NCBI GenBank assembly: GCA_029706075.1
Contig: JAINUG010000197.1
Location: 1,093,009-1,157,008, forward strand
From: Aldrovandia affinis
Lineage: Eukaryota; Chordata; Actinopteri; Notacanthiformes; Halosauridae
Reading direction: 5' to 3'
Length of the DNA: 64,000 nucleotides
Below are positions 58,506 to 64,000 of the stretch, piece by piece; the stretch's first letter is position 1; every line of letters begins with the position of its first letter. The translations under genes and the position numbers were made by a program. Under the pieces are notes generated by a model. The model was not told the DNA's origin, made no database searches, and worked only from the letters and a program-made list of their open reading frames with translations.

Positions 58506-58696
58506 CTTCTGAGAGGCCAGGTACTCCATGCCTCTGGCCACCTGGTAGGCACAGGAGACCAGGTCCTTGAAGGTGAGCTGCTCATCTGGGATCTTGCAAG
58601 TGTCAAAGGAGTAGTCCATGCCAGGGGGTCTCCGGGCTCGCAGGTACTCCCGTAGGTTCCCCTTGGAGGCATACTCCACCAGCACATACAGGGGCC
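58506..58696 (-). CDS. fgfr3: FGF receptor 3, hinge and kinase insert exon
   Basis: 191 bp, matching the mammalian exon. It encodes '[20 protein letters not shown]' (hinge and helix D), then the kinase insert '[20 protein letters not shown]', then '[20 protein letters not shown]'. 'SFDTCK' and 'CAYQVARGM' are FGFR3-type wording; FGFR2 has other residues there. Acceptor accag/G, donor AAG/gttag. Confidence 0.96.
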
Positions 58697-59668
58697 CTGG
58701 TGACGGACAGCTGGAGCTCAATACACGTCATCCATCCAACAAACCAACAGTCCCGTAGACCTCTGCACGGTCAACTGAATACTCTCTCAATCCTAAAGCA
58801 GAACATTGTCTTTGTACTCTTTAAAGGTTTGTTAATGAACAATAACTAAGTTTACATGATGAATATTTCAGCAATCGGAATAAATTAATACTGAATGAGC
58901 AACCCGAATGAACTCTTTACATGTCTGGCAGTTAGATGAGCTATCGAGGTATATGTTTATGTTACATTACATATACATAATTTACGTTACTCTGAATTAC
59001 GCAGTATCTCTTGAGTAGCTTCAACACTGCAACAACTTGTAAAAATGCATTGTTTGCTTTGCATACTTCTTCTGTTGTTATGCTATAGAATTAGACAGGC
59101 ACAGCCAGATATGATCATACTTCAAGTGCTTAACTGTAGACAGCAGGAAGAAGAGGCTTTCGTAACAAGGATTTATACAATTCCTCCTTAAAAACTTTAC
59201 AACCATTGAGGTGTTTGATTATGTCTAATTTTCAAGCAGAAAATGTTCATTCCATCTAATGGCAGAATATTAGGCTGCATGTAAATGCAGTAATTGTCAT
59301 CCTTTAGCATCTGGTCTGACAATTCTGATTAGTTCCAGTGCATTAAAAATCTGAGCTTGATCTATGTGTCATCATCCACAAGGAAGAGGAGGAACAGAAA
59401 CATTAAGAGTAATATATCCCTCTACCACACAAGAGTAGCGGTTGTATGCATCCTAAAGCTGGGTATCAAATCAGAGATTATTTCAAATCTTTGTCTACAT
59501 ATTAAAAACATGAGATTTCAGTTTAGTTTATCAGTTTAAGTTTATCAACGGCAGGGAGGGAATTGCAACCAAAAGGGCAACTGTATATACATTATTATGG
59601 CAGTTCTAAGGAGGCATTATTGTATTTGCACTGTTGTGAATGTACTATTAACTGTATATACATGATTA

Positions 59669-59905
<237 letters not shown>

Positions 59906-60131
59906 CTAGAGCAAACTATAAGGTGGTTTATTTTATGCTGGAATTCGTTCTTACATGTTTTCATCCTTACATGTTTATCTTTTTTTGCCATGGCTTTGAC
60001 CATGTATTTTAGACAATTAATTATTTGGTAAATAAGAGATCTCGCTCCACCTCTGAAGCTATCCAACCACTTATATAGGTTGGTCATTACAAGAATCAGT
60101 TTGTTATTTTTGTTTTTCTACTCACACAGAC

Positions 60132-60253
60132 CTTTCAGCATTTTGACGGCAACTGTAAGAGGCTTGTTGGGTTTCTCCTTGTCTATCCCAATTGCCTCTG
60201 CCATGACCACCTGCCCGAAGCAGCCCTCTCCCAATGGCTTTCCCAGCGTCAGC
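60132..60253 (-). CDS. fgfr3: FGF receptor 3, glycine-rich loop and catalytic Lys exon
   Basis: 122 bp, matching the mammalian exon when the first donor is used. It encodes '[20 protein letters not shown]', then '[20 protein letters not shown]', with the G-x-G-x-x-G nucleotide loop and the VAVK catalytic Lys. The donor at 60131-60130 is a weak gtctgt. Six bases on, a much stronger gtgagt (60125-60120) would extend the exon in frame. The lengths and phase support the first site as the family-typical end. Confidence 0.95.
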
Positions 60254-60452
60254 CTGCACAACACAGCATACAACATTAACCTAACACAGCACACAACATG
60301 ACAGAGCCACTAATCTTTTCTATTTTAACCTTCAACCTTTCAACCTCACAAGCCTGTACGAAGACTAGGCTTCCTGTTTCTAGATTTGATTTTAAAATAG
60401 AAATCATTAGTTTTTTTAATTTTGTGATCAGAGTTGCCAGTTGGAGCCTCAC

Positions 60453-60598
60453 CTGGTCCGGGGAAACTCCCATTTTGGGTCTGCTGGGAGCTCCAGCTCC
60501 GACACATTGGCCAGCATTGGTCCATCACTCGATGACAGACGGGCAATCCTGACCAATGGGGTGTTGGAATTCATGGACGAGTTGGACTCCAAAGACAC
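60453..60598 (-). CDS. fgfr3: FGF receptor 3, juxtamembrane exon
   Basis: 146 bp, matching the mammalian exon. It encodes '[20 protein letters not shown]' then '[20 protein letters not shown]' and 'PKWEFPRTR', the juxtamembrane region that precedes the kinase and in FGF receptors binds the FRS2 adaptor together with the preceding residues. It starts with VS, as in FGFR3, rather than VT. Acceptor ctgcag-type cag/G, donor CCAG/gtgagg. Confidence 0.96.
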
Positions 60599-61289
60599 CT
60601 GCTTGAGTGCAAAACAAAACAAAAAGTGTTATAGACTCTGAATGAGGGGACATACACTTAGCCCAGAGGCATATAGGAGATGGTGGTGGGCGGGTTCAAG
60701 GGCTGCGTCATGCTACGTACACTTTACACACCTGACTAGATGATCTCTGTGAGAATGGTGGCATTACTTGATGCCCACATTCTGATATCATTTGGCAATG
60801 TCTGTGAAAATGGTGGCTTTACTTGATGGCTCTGCTCTGATGGGGATGCTTTGCTCAACTTGCTCATACCTGCAAGCAGCTCATAGCTAGAGGTGGGAAA
60901 CATGGTCACAAAAGGCAGAGACGGAGGCAGGGACGTCTCTGCAGCAGGTGTTGAGGGGCCTTAAACTATCAATGTTGGCCATTTTGAGGCCAGTCCCCAG
61001 GGGTCTTACTCCTTCTGTTCTTCTCTTCCTCCTCCTCTATTTGTCTTTCTGCTTACCCTGTTAGATAACCTCTGCACCTTCTTTACCATTGCACCTTCTT
61101 GCTTATTGCTTACTCATCTCTTACTGCTGGGATTCTTACACAAACCTGTCCACTTACCACAGCTCCTCACTTCACACAGGGAGGGTGCGATGACTGGATA
61201 ACCTAGCACAGTCAACAATATCTACAATATTCACCAATAGCCCCCACCCACCATCCATAAACACACCATAGAGACATGCGTACAGATAC

Positions 61290-61420
<131 letters not shown>

Positions 61421-61854
61421 TAAACCCTGCTTCATCAACCCTGTGATTTTATACAGAATTTCAACATATTGTTTTACAGAAAAATGTCATTCTAATTGAA
61501 GAATGGTCATCAGGTTGACTCCAGTGCTTCTGATAACAGTCAGATATGTAGTGTTTTAAGTACATACTGCATGGGAGAAAATGTAGAGATTGGAGAGGGC
61601 ATTAGGTCTGATTACTGATTATTAGAAGCCAATTTATAGGTGAAGTACAGTGTCCTACAATGTGATTGCTTCGAGTGAAAATTAATTCATGATCCTTTTA
61701 GAGTACGTGGGTGCAGAACCTTTATAATATGTGATTTCAACAAAATCAAATAGGGAGAGAGGAAAAGAATAATGTCTGCAGGAACAAGGGAGGTAGAGAG
61801 GGACAGAAAAGGTCATCTCTCATCTGAAGGAATCTTGTATCTACTTTCTGTTAC

Positions 61855-62033
61855 CTGTCTCTTCAGGGGAAACTTAGAGAGTTTCTGCACAGGTGGAGTG
61901 GGCAGGGTCTTTTGGCTGGACATCCGCATGCGGCAGAGGATGATGATGACCACCGTGAGGATGAAGAGCACGCATCCCGTCACGTAGATCAGGATGTCAG
62001 CGTAGTCGTCCTCCTTGTCACTGCCGTCAATGG
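61855..62033 (-). CDS. fgfr3: FGF receptor 3, transmembrane exon
   Basis: 179 bp. It encodes an acidic stalk 'AIDGSDKEDDYAD', a single membrane-spanning helix 'ILIYVTGCVLFILTVVIIIL', the stop-transfer 'CRMRM', then 'QKLSKFPLKRQ'. The 'FPLKRQ' ending matches FGFR3. Positions equivalent to the two human glycines mutated in skeletal dysplasia are Asp and Val here by my alignment. Acceptor gctag/C, donor CAG/gtaaca. Confidence 0.95.
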
Positions 62034-63406
62034 CTAGCGAGGGGTAAAAGGTGAACGGGGACAATCTGGTTAACGTTGTGAAAAACCCCCAAAACAACAA
62101 CAAGACTAGACATTTAACATATTTAAGCATTTTATTTGTTTAATAGTTTGTTTGGGAAAACTTGGCATTTTCAAACAAAGGGAAATAGCTGTGATTCCTA
62201 TTTGATTATACGGAAGAGGAATTTTCCATGATAACTCAAAACCATCTATTTACTTAGAAGCTTATATCTAAAAGACTATTTGATTACTGATTTTATCGAT
62301 CAAGCATTTCCCATAATTCCCATAATCCCTCATGATTATCAATTTTTACTGTGCCTGTCTTAGATCTGTCCTTGCCAATGCTACACATTCGTGGTGGATG
62401 TGACCCCCATCCTTTCATTGTAAAGTGTTCTGAGATTGTGAAAGGCGCTATATACACACAATCCATTATTATTCGTATTAATAGTGAAATCTAACTGTGC
62501 TCAGTCTGTGTGGCACATTTAGAGATGTTTGCTGAGCTGGAGACGTGATGTCACTGTAGTCCACAGCTGCACAGACTTAGCTAATAATCCCAGCTGTGGT
62601 TATAATATGTCTTTCCTTGCAGAACGTCTCAACAGTCTGGCAATGCTGAAACAACAAAACTCCTCTCACACGTCGCCAAAACTGCTGCACAGGGAACAAT
62701 ACAGAGGACAGGCGACAGTGCTATTTTTATATATGTTTAAAATACATCTGTCATCAGGTACATCTGCCAAAAATATTGAATGTGGTTAATAAAAGGTAGC
62801 TTTGAGCAGATAAAAGATGGACAGAACAAAGTGTGTAAGTGATATGTCCTTGAATTTCTACACATTTCTGTAAAAAGAACCAGGGCATTATTGAGACAAG
62901 AACTCTGGCTCAGTTTAGAGTCACATTCTGATTGAGAACACATTTGTCACAGAGACAGCGAAGCTAGACCTCTCCTGATGCAGCTCACAGGCTTTAAGCT
63001 TGGCTACCGAGTGAAACGATGGTACAGCACATATTCCCCCTGTTTGAAAATGACTTTACCCTCTATTCATTTGTTCTCAAATCCACTCACTGTGGCTCAC
63101 ATGTCAGGTACATGCGTGGTGCCAGAATAAGTTAGCTTCAGATGGGCTATTGATTTTACACATCCACCTTGCCCTGACTGTCGGTCATGAGAAAACATGA
63201 CCGCTGGGGCTTTGATTTACTTTAACCAGTATTATTCACATGCGATGTTATCTCAGGAATGACTTTGATTTACTGTTTCAACCATTCACATGCACTGTTT
63301 CATCATCACATCAAAACAACAGCAAAAACAGTATAAAAGTGACAGGCAGTGACCCAACACACAGAAGAAGGACCCGAGGAGAGTGGTTTAGAGAGAGGGA
63401 CAGTAC

Positions 63407-63551
63407 CTGGCAGCACAGTCAGCCATGCTGAGTGGTAAGCATAACCAATAGAGTTCCCAGCTAGGCAGGTGTACTCCCCAGCATCCTCAAAAGACACGTT
63501 TGTCAAGAACAGAATCTCTAGCTCCTTATCCGTGGTATTTATGCCTGCCGT
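63407..63551 (-). CDS. fgfr3: FGF receptor 3, Ig domain 3 exon IIIc
   Basis: 145 bp, the length of the mammalian IIIc exon. It encodes '[20 protein letters not shown]' then '[20 protein letters not shown]' and 'SAWLTVLP', the second half of Ig3 in the mesenchymal isoform that sets FGF ligand preference. The 'NTTDKE' and 'CLAGNSIG' wording identifies IIIc rather than IIIb. Acceptor ccag/A, donor CCAG/gtactg. The IIIb and IIIa exons are not present up to the right edge of the window. Confidence 0.96.
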
Positions 63552-64000
63552 CTGGGACACAGGGAAAATGAGGGGACAGGGAGGGAGAGGAATGATAGAG
63601 AGCAGGAGAGAGAGAGAGAGGGGAGGATAGGATATTTCATAAGCCTTGAATCCCAAGAGGAAATGCACAAAACACAAAAGGAGCACCCGGGAAAAGTACA
63701 AATCCACCGACGAGGGGAAAAAAAGGGCAGTGATGAAGTTGAGATTCCCGCCACACAGTGTAGCCCCCTACGAAGTCACCCGCTCCCCATTGTCATGGAA
63801 ATAATCTCAGATCCCCAGGAGCTGGCAGCAAAGCAGTGAACGCCCCCTTCCACCAGGACTGTGCTGTGCGTGCTCACGACTCTTTGTGCAGTTGGTGTTG
63901 TTTAAAGGGTAGTGTGTGGACCAATGGCCAGCTATGAACGTGGTCTTAAAAAGTCCCAATGAAAGGAGAACCAGTGACAGGATGAGATAAAGGGATGGTG
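63552..64000. other. fgfr3 intron sequence to window edge
   Basis: Contains a GA-rich patch (63590-63625). No IIIb exon motif was seen on the minus strand. Confidence 0.6.

Noticed and set aside
63552-64000. Possible fgfr3 exon IIIb
   Set aside because: No frame with the IIIb Cys and Asn-Tyr-Ile-Gly type motif or a matching splice pair was found; it must lie beyond the right edge.

Overview
This window is teleost fish genomic DNA. The only intact host gene is the 3' two thirds of a fibroblast growth factor receptor, best matched to fgfr3, on the minus strand at about 51.8-63.55 kb. The remaining ~48 kb is intergenic sequence packed with nested transposable elements, fish-type SINE/LINE tails, Tc1-like, hAT-like, Ty3/gypsy-like and piggyBac-like remnants, and long CA microsatellites. 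The species cannot be fixed from sequence alone. The tRNA-derived SINE at 53.75 kb and the L2 tail resemble elements I associate with salmonid- or pike-like fish, so an early-branching euteleost is a weak guess.

Layout. 0-9.4 kb: AT-rich sequence with a solo-LTR-like element (2.5-3.2 kb, minus), tandem repeats and a GT microsatellite. 9.4-12.2 kb: a second copy of that LTR in the opposite orientation, a decayed gypsy pol and another LTR-like segment. 12.3-16 kb: a minus-strand Tc1-like transposon split twice, first by an L2-clade LINE with a long reverse-transcriptase ORF and then by a hAT-like element that itself carries a near-perfect 107-bp-arm palindrome. 18.7-19.6 kb: a broken butyrophilin/B7-like immunoglobulin gene fragment. 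19.9-23.5 kb: a decayed Tx1/L1-type LINE carrying a complete 424-bp miniature LTR retrotransposon (TRIM-like) with tRNA-His primer site, polypurine tract and 4-bp target duplication, then truncated by a second L2 copy. 24-36 kb: mostly unassigned sequence with SINE remnants, a hAT-like element with GC-rich ends, a piggyBac remnant and an LTR-like segment. 36.9-42.3 kb: Tc1, gypsy, L2-tail, Tc1, Tc1, L2-tail mosaic. 42.3-45.7 kb: a DNA transposon with two other DNA transposons nested in it. 46.6-47.6 kb: LTR-like segment.

fgfr3. Eleven coding exons are present, from the IIIc half of immunoglobulin domain 3 through the transmembrane segment and split tyrosine kinase to the stop codon. They total 1497 coding bases in one frame, and all splice sites are canonical GT/AG. 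Exon lengths I could compare with mammalian FGFR genes agree. The signal peptide, Ig1, acid box, Ig2, Ig3a and the alternative IIIb exon lie beyond the right edge. A long AT-rich stretch downstream (48.3-51.8 kb) is a plausible 3'UTR ending at an AATAAA with a strong GU-rich element.

The most unusual items are the TRIM-like element, the hAT-borne 107-bp hairpin, the triple nest at 42.4-45.7 kb, the butyrophilin-like pseudogene and a tandem splice donor in the fgfr3 kinase domain.
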